NCBI RefSeq assembly: GCF_037095755.1
Contig: NZ_JBAWKJ010000001.1
Coordinates: forward strand, 1,615,001-1,679,000
DNA length: 64,000 nt
Direction of reading: 5' to 3'
Origin: Sphingopyxis sp. CCNWLW2
Lineage (GTDB): Bacteria; Pseudomonadota; Alphaproteobacteria; Sphingomonadales; Sphingomonadaceae
Shown: in pieces, positions 1-8,162 of the stretch
Layout: each line of letters starts with the position of its first letter
Position numbering within the stretch: position 1 is the first letter of the stretch
Notes under the pieces: model-generated
Database searches by the model: none
What the model saw: only the letters and a program-made list of their open reading frames with translations
Told to the model about the DNA's origin: nothing
Translations under genes and position numbers: made by a program

Positions 1-898
1 GGTTGAAGTTGTCGGCGTTGAAGCGCGAATAGAGGCCGGTGATGTTGACTTCGAGTTCGTCCGACGGACGGAACTGGATGCCGATATTGGCGCCATAGCG
101 TTCGCGGTCCTGTTCGAACATCGTCGAACCGATCAGCGTCGGGACCAGCGCGCTCTGCCCGCCGCCGACGGGAAAGGAGCGGTAGCCAAAGATTTCGAGC
201 CCGTCGCGGCGCGTGCGGCGCTTCTGATAGATGGCGCCGACGAGGACGCCGAAGGTTTCGGCTTCATTCTTCCAGCTGACGAGGCCCGAAAGCTGCGGGT
301 CGAACTTGCCCGACAGGTCCGAATAGACGCCCTGCACCGAGGCGGAGAGGGTGAGCGGTTCGAGGTCGAGCGGGTTGCGCGTAATGACGTTGATCGTACC
401 GCCGACCCCGCCTTCCTCGACGTCGGCCTGCGGACTCTTGTAGACTTCGAGGCGGCCGATGATCTCGGCGGGCAGGGTGAGGTAGTTGAAGCTGCGCGTC
501 GAGGCGACCTGGTCGAGAATGAACCAGTCGGCGGTCGCGACGCTATGGCCGTTGAGCAGGGTCTTGGTGAGGTTCGGTGCGGTGCCGCGCAGCGAGACGC
601 GCTCGCCTTCGCCGAACTCGCGGTTGACGACGATGCCCGGAACGCGCTGGAGCGCCTCGGCGACATTCTTATCAGGGAATTTGCCGACATCCTCGGCGGT
701 CACGACGTCGGCGATCACCGACAGGTCACGCTTCGCGTCGATCGCTTCGCGGAGCGAGCCGCGGATGCCGGTGACGACGATTTCACTTTCCGCTGCGTCG
801 GCGGCGGCCGGGGCAGGGGCTTGGGCGTGGGCCGCGCTAGCGGCAAAAAGCAGCGTACCAATGCTGGCCGAAGCGAGCAGATATCTTGCATTGGTCAT
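1..898 (-). CDS. TonB-dependent receptor, N-terminal part (runs off left edge)
   Basis: Outer-membrane beta-barrel receptor for active uptake of an unknown substrate, energised by TonB. The start is ATG at 898, with a GAGGGAG ribosome site about 8 bases upstream. A signal peptide ending in AHA-Q is visible, followed by a TonB-box-like stretch (ESEIVVTGIR) and a plug domain with GKFPDKNVAEALQRVPG, SLRGTAPNLTKTLLNG and EEGGVGGTINVITRNP, all typical of the family. About 299 residues are present; the C-terminal barrel lies beyond the window, so the substrate class cannot be read. It is monocistronic as far as seen, with its own AT-rich promoter region upstream. Family assignment is firm and substrate unknown. 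Confidence 0.93.
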   Translation of the reverse strand, partial: MTNARYLLASASIGTLLFAASAAHAQAPAPAAADAAESEIVVTGIRGSLREAIDAKRDLSVIADVVTAEDVGKFPDKNVAEALQRVPGIVVNREFGEGERVSLRGTAPNLTKTLLNGHSVATADWFILDQVASTRSFNYLTLPAEIIGRLEVYKSPQADVEEGGVGGTINVITRNPLDLEPLTLSASVQGVYSDLSGKFDPQLSGLVSWKNEAETFGVLVGAIYQKRRTRRDGLEIFGYRSFPVGGGQSALVPTLIGSTMFEQDRERYGANIGIQFRPSDELEVNITGLYSRFNADNFN

Positions 899-962
899 GT
901 TAAGTCTCCCTCTTTTTGATCTTAGATCAAGTTTTGCTCTAATTTTGAGGGAAATTTATACA

Positions 963-1046
963 TACCAATCTATCCGTCAAGCTGAATTTGACGCAATTTA
1001 TGCCCCGTCCACGCGAAGTGCGCGGAATTTTGGTACTTTATTGGTA
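963..1046 (-). promoter_or_regulatory. Promoter/operator region of the first TonB receptor with repeated TTGGTA boxes
   Basis: Between the receptor start (898) and ligD (end 1112) lies an AT-rich stretch. It holds TTTGGTAC (1029-1036) and ATTGGTAT (1040-1047), whose TTGGTA cores are 11 bp apart, i.e. on one face of the helix. An inverted copy TACCAAT is at 963-969. A TATAAA hexamer on the minus strand (960-955) could be a -10 element, but the nearest TTGACG (980-975) is only 14 bp from it, so the exact promoter is uncertain. The boxes suggest a sequence-specific regulator. No regulator gene is adjacent. Confidence 0.4.
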
Positions 1047-1111
1047 TTATTCTGACAGCGCTTAGCGCCCTAACTAATTTCCGGTGCGCGAGTCGCGCTT
1101 GGCCCGATGGG

Positions 1112-3619
1112 CTAGAAATCCGGAAGCACCTGGTTCGCAAATCCCCAACCTTTGAGTTCGGGGCTCGCGGCGCGGTCGAGCAGGTCCCCGCCATCCTTGA
1201 TCGTCCAATGCCCCGCTTTTTCGACATCGGCGAGCGCATCCCAGCCGATCGGCACCGCGACGGGCGCCTGTTCGCGCGCGCGCGCCGAATAGGGCATGAT
1301 CGCGGTGCTGCCGCGCTGGTTGCGCAGGTAATCGATGAAAATCTTGCCCTTGCGCTTCGCCTTGCTCATCGTCGGGGTGAAGCGGTCGGGTTCGGCGAGG
1401 CTCAGCGCCTCGGCGAAGCGTTTCGAGAAATCCTTGTGCGCGTCCCAGCTGTGCCCCGGATCGAGCGGGACGACGATATGCACGCCCTTTCCGCCCGAGA
1501 GCATCGCGAAGCTGACCAGCCCGATGTCGGCGAGCTGGCGGCGGATGTCGAGCGCGGCTTTCTTCACGTCGGCGAAATCGAGTCCCTCGTCGGGGTCGAG
1601 GTCGAACACCATGCGGTCGGGCTTTTCCAGCGCTTCGACATGGCTGCCCCAACCGTGGAATTCGATCGTCCCCATCTGGACGCAGGCGAGCAGGCCGTCG
1701 GCGTCCTCGACGTAGAGATAATCCTCGTGCCCGCCGTCCTTCTCCTTGATCGGGACATGCAGCACATGTTCGCCGAACGAACCCGAATCATGTTTCTGGA
1801 AGAAGCATTTCTTGCCGCGCCCCTGCGGACAACGGACGAGGCTGATCGGGCGGCGCGCGGTGTGTGGGAGCATGACCGGCGCGATCGCGGCATAATAATC
1901 GGCGAGGTCGCCCTTGGTCGCCTTCGCCTCGGGAAAGATCACGCGGTCGCGGCTGCTGATCTTCACGTCGCTTTCCGGAGCGGGTGCAGGCTGCTTCTTT
2001 TCGGGGGTCACGTCTTTTGCCTCCTTGTCGCTGCGCAGGCCGAGGAAGCTTGCGTGGCGCACCGATCCGCTCGCGGTAAATTCGGCGAAGGCGATTTCGG
2101 CGACGAGATCGGGTTTGAGCCAATGGACCTTGCGCGTGGTTGCGGCATCGACTTCGAGCGGCGCGGTCTTGCGTTCGCGGGCGGCGAACTTCTTCGCGAG
2201 GTCGGCCATCGTGTCGGTGTCGAAGCCGGTGCCGACATTGCCTTTGTAGACAAGGGCATCGCCCTCGCGCTGCGCGAGGAGGAGCGAGGCGAAGGGGCGC
2301 GCCTTGGTCGATGAGGGGTTCCAGCCGACGAGGATGAATTCCTGCCGCCGCGTGCATTTGACCTTCACCCAATTTTTCGACCGGCGTCCCGAATAGGCCG
2401 CATCGGCGCGTTTCGATATGATGCCTTCCTGCCCCGCACCGCACATCGCGGCGTAGAGCTTTTCGCCTGCGCCGATGACATGATCGGCGACGGCGACGGG
2501 CGGGGTTGCGTGGCGAAGCAGCGCTTCGAGCCGCTCCTTGCGTTCGAGATTGCCGAGCTTGGCGAGCGATTTTCCGCCTTCTTCGAGCAGGTCAAAGGCG
2601 AAGAAGAGCAGGTCCGTTCTCTCGTCCTGCGCGCCGTGGCCGCGCTTGAGCACCGCTTGCAGCGACGAGAAGTCGGGATTGCCGTCCTTGCCATAGGCGA
2701 CGATCTCGCCGTCGATCAGGCACGGCGGCAGGTCCAGCGCGGCGATGTGGCGGACGAGCGGGGCGAATTTGTCGGTCCAGTCTAGGCCATTGCGCGTGTA
2801 GACGCGCACGTCCGATCCCGCGGCAGCGATTTCGGCGCGGTAGCCGTCATATTTGATTTCGTGGAACCAGCCGTTACCACCGGGGACGGCGTCGACGAGC
2901 GTCGCGAGCTGGAGCGGGCGGAATTTGGGTGGTTTGCCCTTCGCGGCGGGTTTGGCGACCCTCTTGTTGTGCGCGGCGGCCGCCTGCATCTTTTTCGTGA
3001 AGGCCGCGCCCTTGGCGCCCTTCAATGATTGTTCGCCGCCCTCGTCGCCGGCGATTTCGGCCATCGTACGGCCGGTGAGGATGCTCGTGAGTTCGCGGCC
3101 GACAAGATCGTCGGTGCCGCCCGAAAAAGCATCATCGACCTTGCGCAGCAGCCAGTTCTCGCGCTTTTCGCCCGGGCGCGGCTTCATGCGGACGAGCAGC
3201 CATTCGCCCTTCATTCGCTCGCCGTCGAGAGTGAAGTGAAGATGGCCCTTGTCGATGTCCTTCGCGCTCTTGCCCGCGATCGGCGCCCAGGTGCCACGAT
3301 CCCACAGCATCACGGTGCCGCCACCATATTCGCCCTTTGGGATCGCTCCCTCGAACTCGGCATAGCTCATCGGATGATCTTCGGTGCGCACCGCGAGGCG
3401 CTTGTCGGCGGGGGCGGCGCTCGGGCCCTTGGTCACCGCCCAGCTTTTGAGCACGCCGTCGACCTCAAGCCGGAAGTCGTAATGGAGCCGCGTCGCGTCA
3501 TGCTTCTGGACGATGAAGCGGTCGCCCTTACCGGGGGCAATTTTGCCCGCGGGCTCGGGGGTCAGCGCGAAATCGCGCTTGGCGTTATATTGCGCGAGCG
3601 GATCGGCGCGCTTCGCCAT
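1112..3619 (-). CDS. ligD: DNA ligase D (non-homologous end joining)
   Basis: Multi-domain ATP-dependent ligase that processes and seals double-strand breaks held by Ku. Domain order is phosphoesterase - ligase - polymerase. The 3'-phosphoesterase (about residues 20-160) carries HDATRLHYDFRLE and HPMSYAEFEG-IPKGEYGGG. The ligase (about 230-520) has the nucleotidyl-lysine motif KYDGYR (Lys256) and DGEIVAYG. The C-terminal primase/polymerase (about 555-835) has the catalytic VFDLDPDEG and SGGKGVHIVVPL motifs. At 835 residues it is full length and no key residue is missing. It sits one base downstream of ku, so the two are co-transcribed and probably translationally coupled. Confidence 0.97.
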   Translation of the reverse strand: MAKRADPLAQYNAKRDFALTPEPAGKIAPGKGDRFIVQKHDATRLHYDFRLEVDGVLKSWAVTKGPSAAPADKRLAVRTEDHPMSYAEFEGAIPKGEYGGGTVMLWDRGTWAPIAGKSAKDIDKGHLHFTLDGERMKGEWLLVRMKPRPGEKRENWLLRKVDDAFSGGTDDLVGRELTSILTGRTMAEIAGDEGGEQSLKGAKGAAFTKKMQAAAAHNKRVAKPAAKGKPPKFRPLQLATLVDAVPGGNGWFHEIKYDGYRAEIAAAGSDVRVYTRNGLDWTDKFAPLVRHIAALDLPPCLIDGEIVAYGKDGNPDFSSLQAVLKRGHGAQDERTDLLFFAFDLLEEGGKSLAKLGNLERKERLEALLRHATPPVAVADHVIGAGEKLYAAMCGAGQEGIISKRADAAYSGRRSKNWVKVKCTRRQEFILVGWNPSSTKARPFASLLLAQREGDALVYKGNVGTGFDTDTMADLAKKFAARERKTAPLEVDAATTRKVHWLKPDLVAEIAFAEFTASGSVRHASFLGLRSDKEAKDVTPEKKQPAPAPESDVKISSRDRVIFPEAKATKGDLADYYAAIAPVMLPHTARRPISLVRCPQGRGKKCFFQKHDSGSFGEHVLHVPIKEKDGGHEDYLYVEDADGLLACVQMGTIEFHGWGSHVEALEKPDRMVFDLDPDEGLDFADVKKAALDIRRQLADIGLVSFAMLSGGKGVHIVVPLDPGHSWDAHKDFSKRFAEALSLAEPDRFTPTMSKAKRKGKIFIDYLRNQRGSTAIMPYSARAREQAPVAVPIGWDALADVEKAGHWTIKDGGDLLDRAASPELKGWGFANQVLPDF

Positions 3620-3620
3620 G

Positions 3621-4496
3621 TCAGGCGCGCTTTCGGGCGGGTGCCTTCTTCGCCGGGACCTTCTTGGCGGGCGTCTTCTTTTCCTCGGCGGCGGGGGCTT
3701 TCTTCTTGCCGTCGACCGAGGCTTTCAGCGCCGCCATCAGGTCGATCACGTTCGAGCCGCGCGAGACCTCGGCGGGTTCCTCGACATCCTCGAGCACGCG
3801 CTTGCCCTTCGCCTTCGCCTTTTTGGCGATCACGCGCTTGAGCGCGTCGACATAATGATTGTGATAGTCGCTTGCGTCGAACTTGCCGCTCTTCTTGCCG
3901 ATCAGCGTTTCGGCGAGGTCGAGCAGGTCGGCGTCGGGTTTGCTGCTCCCGACGTCGCGAAAATAATTCGCCGCCTTGTTCACCTCGTCGGCATAGCGCA
4001 GCACTTCGAGCACGAGGCCGCGCCCGCAGGGGCGCAGCGCGACAAGCTGCTCCTGCCCGCGCAGCGCGAGCTGGCCGAGACCGACCTTCTTCGTGCGTCT
4101 GAGCGCTTCGCGGAGGACAATATAGGCTTCTTCGGCAAGCTCGTCGGCGGGGACGACATAATAGGGCTTGGTGTAATAAAGGACGTCGATCGCGTCGGTG
4201 TCGACGAACTGGACGAGCTCCAGGGTGCGTTTGCTCTCGAGCCTGACCGCCTCGATCTCTTCTTCGTCGAGCAGCACATAATTGCCTTTCGACAGTTCGA
4301 AGCCCTTGACGATATCGTCATGGTCGATCGCGCCGATGCCCGGCACGACCTTCTCATATTTGACCGGCTTGCCGCTCGGTTCGTGGATCTGGCGAAAGGT
4401 GACCGCGGCGCCCGATTTGGTCGCCGAATAGATTTCGACCGGGATCGATACCAGCGCGAGCCGGATCTGCCCCTTCCAGTAAGCGCGTGCGGCCAT
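3621..4496 (-). CDS. ku: Ku protein, DNA end-binding (NHEJ)
   Basis: Bacterial Ku homodimer that rings double-strand DNA ends and recruits LigD. The 291-residue product opens with the family hallmark YWKGQIRLALVSIPVEIY and contains the usual KYEKVVPGIG and VLYYTKPYYVVP stretches of the Ku core. It ends in a Lys/Ala-rich tail (about 265-291), the part known in the family to contact DNA or ligase. Its stop codon is one base from the ligD start, giving a two-gene NHEJ operon. Upstream lies a 228-bp region shared with the divergent hemerythrin gene. Length and start are normal. Confidence 0.96.
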   Translation of the reverse strand: MAARAYWKGQIRLALVSIPVEIYSATKSGAAVTFRQIHEPSGKPVKYEKVVPGIGAIDHDDIVKGFELSKGNYVLLDEEEIEAVRLESKRTLELVQFVDTDAIDVLYYTKPYYVVPADELAEEAYIVLREALRRTKKVGLGQLALRGQEQLVALRPCGRGLVLEVLRYADEVNKAANYFRDVGSSKPDADLLDLAETLIGKKSGKFDASDYHNHYVDALKRVIAKKAKAKGKRVLEDVEEPAEVSRGSNVIDLMAALKASVDGKKKAPAAEEKKTPAKKVPAKKAPARKRA

Positions 4497-4602
4497 CGAC
4501 GTTCCTTTCGCTATCCCGAGTCACAATGAACAAGGCGGGGAGCGGTTCCCATGTCGGGGCCGCTGACACCTGCTCGCCCCGCCGACCCGACAAGAAGCAG
4601 AA

Positions 4603-4626
4603 AGGGTCCATTCCGGTGCGGACCCT
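4603..4626. repeat. Inverted repeat in the ku/hemerythrin divergent intergenic region
   Basis: Arms AGGGTCC and GGACCCT (7 bp, perfect) are separated by 10 bases, midway between two divergent genes. No U-run follows on the plus strand, and only a short TTTC follows on the minus strand, so it is a weak terminator candidate and could equally be an operator. Nothing else clear is seen in 4497-4724. Confidence 0.3.
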
Positions 4627-4724
4627 TCGTGCGTTTCGAACGTTATCGAATATCAATTTGCTTTCCCATTGCGGTGCCCTCAAGATGACGCCCGAGGGAC
4701 CCGTTCGTATCGCTTGGAGCAGCT

Positions 4725-5201
4725 ATGCCTTTGAGCCACGAAATAGAGCGACTGCGCGCCGAACATGCGGCGCTGATCGCGCTGGCGCGGATCGTGACCG
4801 AACTGACCAACACCCCGGGGCCGCCGCAGCTGACCGAGCTCGCGTCGGCCCGCGGGCGGCTTCGCGAGATGCTGGTGCGCCACCTGAAATGCGAGGACTG
4901 GATCCTCTATCCGCGCCTGCGGGCGACCGGCGACCCGGACCTGATGCACATCACGCGCGAATTCGAACTGGAAATGGGCGATCTGGCGGCGGACTATGTC
5001 GCCTATGACGACACATGGACCCCCAAAAGGGTCGAGGCCAAATGGGCGGAATTCGGCCGCGAGACGGCAGCGATCTTCGGCTTGCTGGCGTTGCGGATCG
5101 AACGCGAGGAGCGCGAACTCTACCCGCTTGCCGACAAGCTTTATGTCGCGGCCGCGGCGCTCGGTCCGGCGATCACGGACGAAGCGACAATTTCCAACTG
5201 A
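4725..5201 (+). CDS. Hemerythrin domain-containing protein
   Basis: Predicted four-helix-bundle cytoplasmic protein of the hemerythrin HHE family, which binds a non-haem di-iron or other metal centre and may sense oxygen, NO or peroxide. The 158-residue sequence is largely helical. Candidate ligands are His14 (LRAEHAAL), His53/Glu57 (RHLKCEDWILYPRL), His75 (LMHITREFE) and the acidic EREERELYPL near residue 130. The last helix offers Glu where classical hemerythrins have His, as in many bacterial HHE relatives. A GGAGC ribosome site is 6 bases upstream of the ATG. Its 3' end overlaps the convergent transporter gene by 29 bp. Confidence 0.85.
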   Translation: MPLSHEIERLRAEHAALIALARIVTELTNTPGPPQLTELASARGRLREMLVRHLKCEDWILYPRLRATGDPDLMHITREFELEMGDLAADYVAYDDTWTPKRVEAKWAEFGRETAAIFGLLALRIEREERELYPLADKLYVAAAALGPAITDEATISN

Positions 5202-6807
5202 GCGCGACGCGCCAGTCCTGATCATAGCCGGGCACCGGCTGGTTCCAAGCGTCGGCGAGTTCGAGGCCGATGGTGGCATTTTCGGACCAGGAAAGGCGCA
5301 CGCCACCGCCCCAGCTGCCGAGCGTGAACCCGGTTTTCGGGATCGCCGTGCGCGCGAGCAGCGTGACGTCGGCATAGTCGATGAAGCTGTAAATCTCGCT
5401 CTTCGCCAGCTTGCCGCCGCGCAGCGGGCGCAGCACGAATTCGCCAAAGGCGGCATAGCCGCGATCGCCATTGACCAAGCCGTCGTCGAACGCGCGGCCG
5501 AAGGTGGCACCGCCAACGCTGAAACGCTGCGCCGCGGGCAGGCGGTCGCGCGTCCAGCGGCCGGTCGCGGCGGCACGGACGACCAGGGCCTTGCCGATCG
5601 CCTGATTCGCCTCGATGCTGGCGTCGGCATAGAGGAAATCCACCTCGCCGACGCCGGGATCGACGCGTGCGCCCGCGAAATCGAGCCCCTTGGCGCCGCC
5701 GATCCGCGCGCCGACGACGGTGCGCTCTTCGCTGAGGCGAAAGGCGAGGCTGCCGCTCGCCGTCCAGGTCTTTTCGGCGGCGATCGTCGAGCCGAACAGC
5801 GCATTCTTTGAATCGAGATAGTCGATCCGCGCCGCAGCGACCAGATTGCGTCGATTCGCGCGGATCAGCGGGTGGGTGACGCCCAGCCCCGTGCTCCATG
5901 CTTCACCGTCGATCGCGAGCCCCTTTGGACGGGTGCGCAGCGCCGCGGCCGAGATTTCGGCGCGCGTGCCGCTGGCGCCGATCGGGGTTGAATGGCTCGC
6001 GGCGAGGTAGAGCAGGGATTTGAGGTTGGCCGCTGCGGCGCCGGTGAGTCGCGTTTCGTCGCCGCTGCGCAGCAGGCTGGTGCCGCGCGCGTTCGCCTCG
6101 ACGATGCCGTCGTTCACGAACTGGCTCGTGCGCGTCGTGAAGCCAAGGCCGATCGTTGGCTTCTTCGCGTCGATTGCGAGGTCGAGCGCGACCGCGCCCT
6201 GTTCGCCGCCGAGCGCGAGCGACGGGGTGACGGTGACGCCGGGAATGTCGGCGATATTGCCAAGCGCGCGCTCGAAGCGCGCGCGCGGTAACGGACGCTG
6301 GCCAGTGAGGCTCCGCGCCATCCTGCCGACTAGCGGGGCAGGGCCGCTGTCGCGCTCGCCGCTCAGCGTCACCGACCCGATATAGCCCTCGGCCGAGGCG
6401 ACGGTGACGATGCCGCCTGACAGATCCTGTTCGGGAATGACGAGGGTGAAAAGCGCGACGCTCGAGCGATTGTACGCGCGCGTCATCGCGGCGGCGAGTT
6501 TCGCGAGATTGTCCGCCGACGCGGGCTTGCCGACGAAACGCTGCGCCGCGCGGCCGACATTGGCGGGCACGCCCGCACCGACGAAGCGGATTTCGCGGAT
6601 GGTGACGTCGGGCCGCGCGCCGAGTTCGACCTTGCCGAGCGAGAGCGGTTTTGCCTCGGGATCGGGAAGCGGATCGCGGCTGCGGTCGGGGGCGAGGGGC
6701 GGGCGGCCGTCGAGCGGCGTCGCCGCGGGCTGGGCCGCGAGCGCCGCGGCGGGGAGGAGCAGGGCTCCGACCACCGCCGCGGCGCAGGCGTAGCGCAATG
6801 GGCGCAT
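5173..6807 (-). CDS. ShlB/FhaC/HecB-family outer-membrane transporter (TpsB)
   Basis: Outer-membrane pore of two-partner (type Vb) secretion, an Omp85 relative that threads a partner protein to the cell surface. The 544 residues show a signal peptide (ALAAQ cleavage), POTRA-like segments (about 65-220, with VTIREIRFVGAGVPANV and IPGVTVTPSLALG), then a C-terminal beta-barrel rich in alternating aromatic strands and ending in SWKLSLRP. The conserved loop-6 region appears as FGRAFDDGLVNGDRGYAAFGEF-like sequence instead of a strict VRGY. The gene upstream, 11 bases away, encodes a collagen-like lipoprotein and not a haemagglutinin-type TpsA, so the cargo may be unusual. Family call is good; partner is inferred. 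Confidence 0.88.
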   Translation of the reverse strand: MRPLRYACAAAVVGALLLPAAALAAQPAATPLDGRPPLAPDRSRDPLPDPEAKPLSLGKVELGARPDVTIREIRFVGAGVPANVGRAAQRFVGKPASADNLAKLAAAMTRAYNRSSVALFTLVIPEQDLSGGIVTVASAEGYIGSVTLSGERDSGPAPLVGRMARSLTGQRPLPRARFERALGNIADIPGVTVTPSLALGGEQGAVALDLAIDAKKPTIGLGFTTRTSQFVNDGIVEANARGTSLLRSGDETRLTGAAAANLKSLLYLAASHSTPIGASGTRAEISAAALRTRPKGLAIDGEAWSTGLGVTHPLIRANRRNLVAAARIDYLDSKNALFGSTIAAEKTWTASGSLAFRLSEERTVVGARIGGAKGLDFAGARVDPGVGEVDFLYADASIEANQAIGKALVVRAAATGRWTRDRLPAAQRFSVGGATFGRAFDDGLVNGDRGYAAFGEFVLRPLRGGKLAKSEIYSFIDYADVTLLARTAIPKTGFTLGSWGGGVRLSWSENATIGLELADAWNQPVPGYDQDWRVALSWKLSLRP

Positions 6808-6818
6808 AGGGTGCGGCT

Positions 6819-7754
6819 TCAGTTGCCGCGCTTCGGTTTCAGGCCGCCGAGGACGCCCCCGACGGTGCCGGTGACCCCGGTGACGAGCCCGGTGACGGGA
6901 TCGACCGCTGTGCCGCCGTCCGTCGCGCCGCCGCCCACCTGTCCGAGCGCGCCGGTCGCCGTGGTGACGACGTTGCTGACCAACGTGACGGGCGATCCGA
7001 CGGGGCTGCCGCCGGTAAGGCCGCCGGTGGCGCCGCCGAGCAGATTACCGCCGGTTCCGGGCTGGAGCGTGACGAGTTGGCCGCCCGATCCGACACCGAC
7101 GGTCAGCAGGCTGCCGTTCTGCTGGCCGGGCGAGAGGATGCTCGCGCCGATCAGCGGCGAGGCGGTCGGGCTGCCGATCGCGGTGGCCTTGCCGATCGAG
7201 GCGGTAATCAGCTGGCCGGGGGCGGCGGCGAGACCATCGACCAGATATTGCTGGCCATTGCCGGTCTGGACGAGCGCGACGCCGGTGCTTTTGACGACGC
7301 CGACGACGGTGCCGACGAGGTTGGTGTTGCCGGGCACCTTGCCGTCGACCGCGCTGGCGAGCAGCAGCCCCTTGTCGGCGATGACATTGACGAGCCCGCC
7401 CGTCTTGACGAGCACGCCGCCGATCACCGGATTGGTGCTGGCGGGATCGCCGGTGTTCGCGAGCAGTCCGGTGCCGGCGACGCCGCCGGGGCCGACAAGC
7501 CCGCCAACCGCGAGCGCGCCCGCGCTGCCGAGGCCGAGACCGCTACCGGCCGGGCCTGCGGGGCCGGCGGGGCCGGTCGCACCGGTTGCCCCGGCTGGAC
7601 CGGGGGCCCCCGCCGGGCCGGCGGCGCCGGTGGCACCGCCGCTGCCGACACTGCCGACGCGGTAGCTGCCCGACGATTCGCAGGCCGCGAGCGCGAAGCA
7701 CGCCGGGATGAGGATGAGATGGGCTGGGCGGAATTCAAGACGGAAGAAAGGCAT
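6819..7754 (-). CDS. Collagen-like repeat lipoprotein, candidate partner of TpsB
   Basis: Predicted 311-residue exported lipoprotein. I chose the ATG at 7754 because AAGGGGAT lies 8 bases upstream; the frame is open to 7814 but without a comparable site. The signal peptide ends in a lipobox ALAAC (Cys25). Residues about 40-72 are eleven Gly-X-Y triplets (GPAGAPGPAGATGATGPAG and similar), the collagen triple-helix signature. The remaining 240 residues are Gly/Val/Leu/Thr-rich with repeated short beta-like segments (TGLVTGVTGTVGGVLGG near the end). It is immediately followed by the TpsB gene, clearly one operon. Function is unknown; a surface adhesin or matrix protein is my inference. Confidence 0.8.
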   Translation of the reverse strand: MPFFRLEFRPAHLILIPACFALAACESSGSYRVGSVGSGGATGAAGPAGAPGPAGATGATGPAGPAGPAGSGLGLGSAGALAVGGLVGPGGVAGTGLLANTGDPASTNPVIGGVLVKTGGLVNVIADKGLLLASAVDGKVPGNTNLVGTVVGVVKSTGVALVQTGNGQQYLVDGLAAAPGQLITASIGKATAIGSPTASPLIGASILSPGQQNGSLLTVGVGSGGQLVTLQPGTGGNLLGGATGGLTGGSPVGSPVTLVSNVVTTATGALGQVGGGATDGGTAVDPVTGLVTGVTGTVGGVLGGLKPKRGN

Positions 7755-8162
7755 GAGATATCCCCTTCGTACATGATCTGGTCCCTGGACCCCATATTCC
7801 CAAACGAACTCCAAAGTTCCCTTTGTTGTTGAAATTAATTGTTATTAACCCAATATATAAACTAGTAACTTGGGAGATATTACGCATTTCCTTGCAATGA
7901 GTGGCAAGGTGTTAACTAAAATTTTTCTGTAGTTCGTTCTTCAAGCTAACTTGGCGTTGTCAATATATGATCCATCAAGGCACATGATTTTCGCAAATTG
8001 ATTTGTATAAAAAGTTCCGGTCTCAAGGTCGGCGCGATTGCCGCCGATCCTTCTTCTTTCTGTCACCGCGCTGTCACGCCTTCGCCGCAGCGCAGCAATA
8101 TCGCCCGCCTATGCCCCCGCGACCCCGGCGCCATTTCGCGACCGGGAAAAGGGGATCCATCG
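7755..8162. other. 408-bp AT-rich divergent intergenic region
   Basis: This region separates the lipoprotein/TpsB operon (minus) from a TonB receptor (plus) and is much richer in A/T than the flanks, especially 7830-8015. A short inverted repeat GGTCC-CT-GGACC sits about 30 bp upstream of the lipoprotein start (near 7782-7793). I found no convincing promoter hexamers, riboswitch or small gene. It presumably carries both promoters. Confidence 0.5.

Noticed and set aside
1086-1112. GC-rich hairpins after ligD as terminator
   Set aside because: Short stems such as GCGCGA-G-TCGCGC are present but no U-run follows on the minus strand.
7755-7814. Upstream extension of the collagen-like lipoprotein to an ATG at 7814
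   Set aside because: It would put 20 polar residues before the signal peptide, and the ribosome site supports ATG 7754.
7830-8160. Possible cobalamin or other riboswitch before the second TonB receptor
   Set aside because: The region is AT-rich but lacks the conserved B12-box and other riboswitch core sequences that I could recognise.
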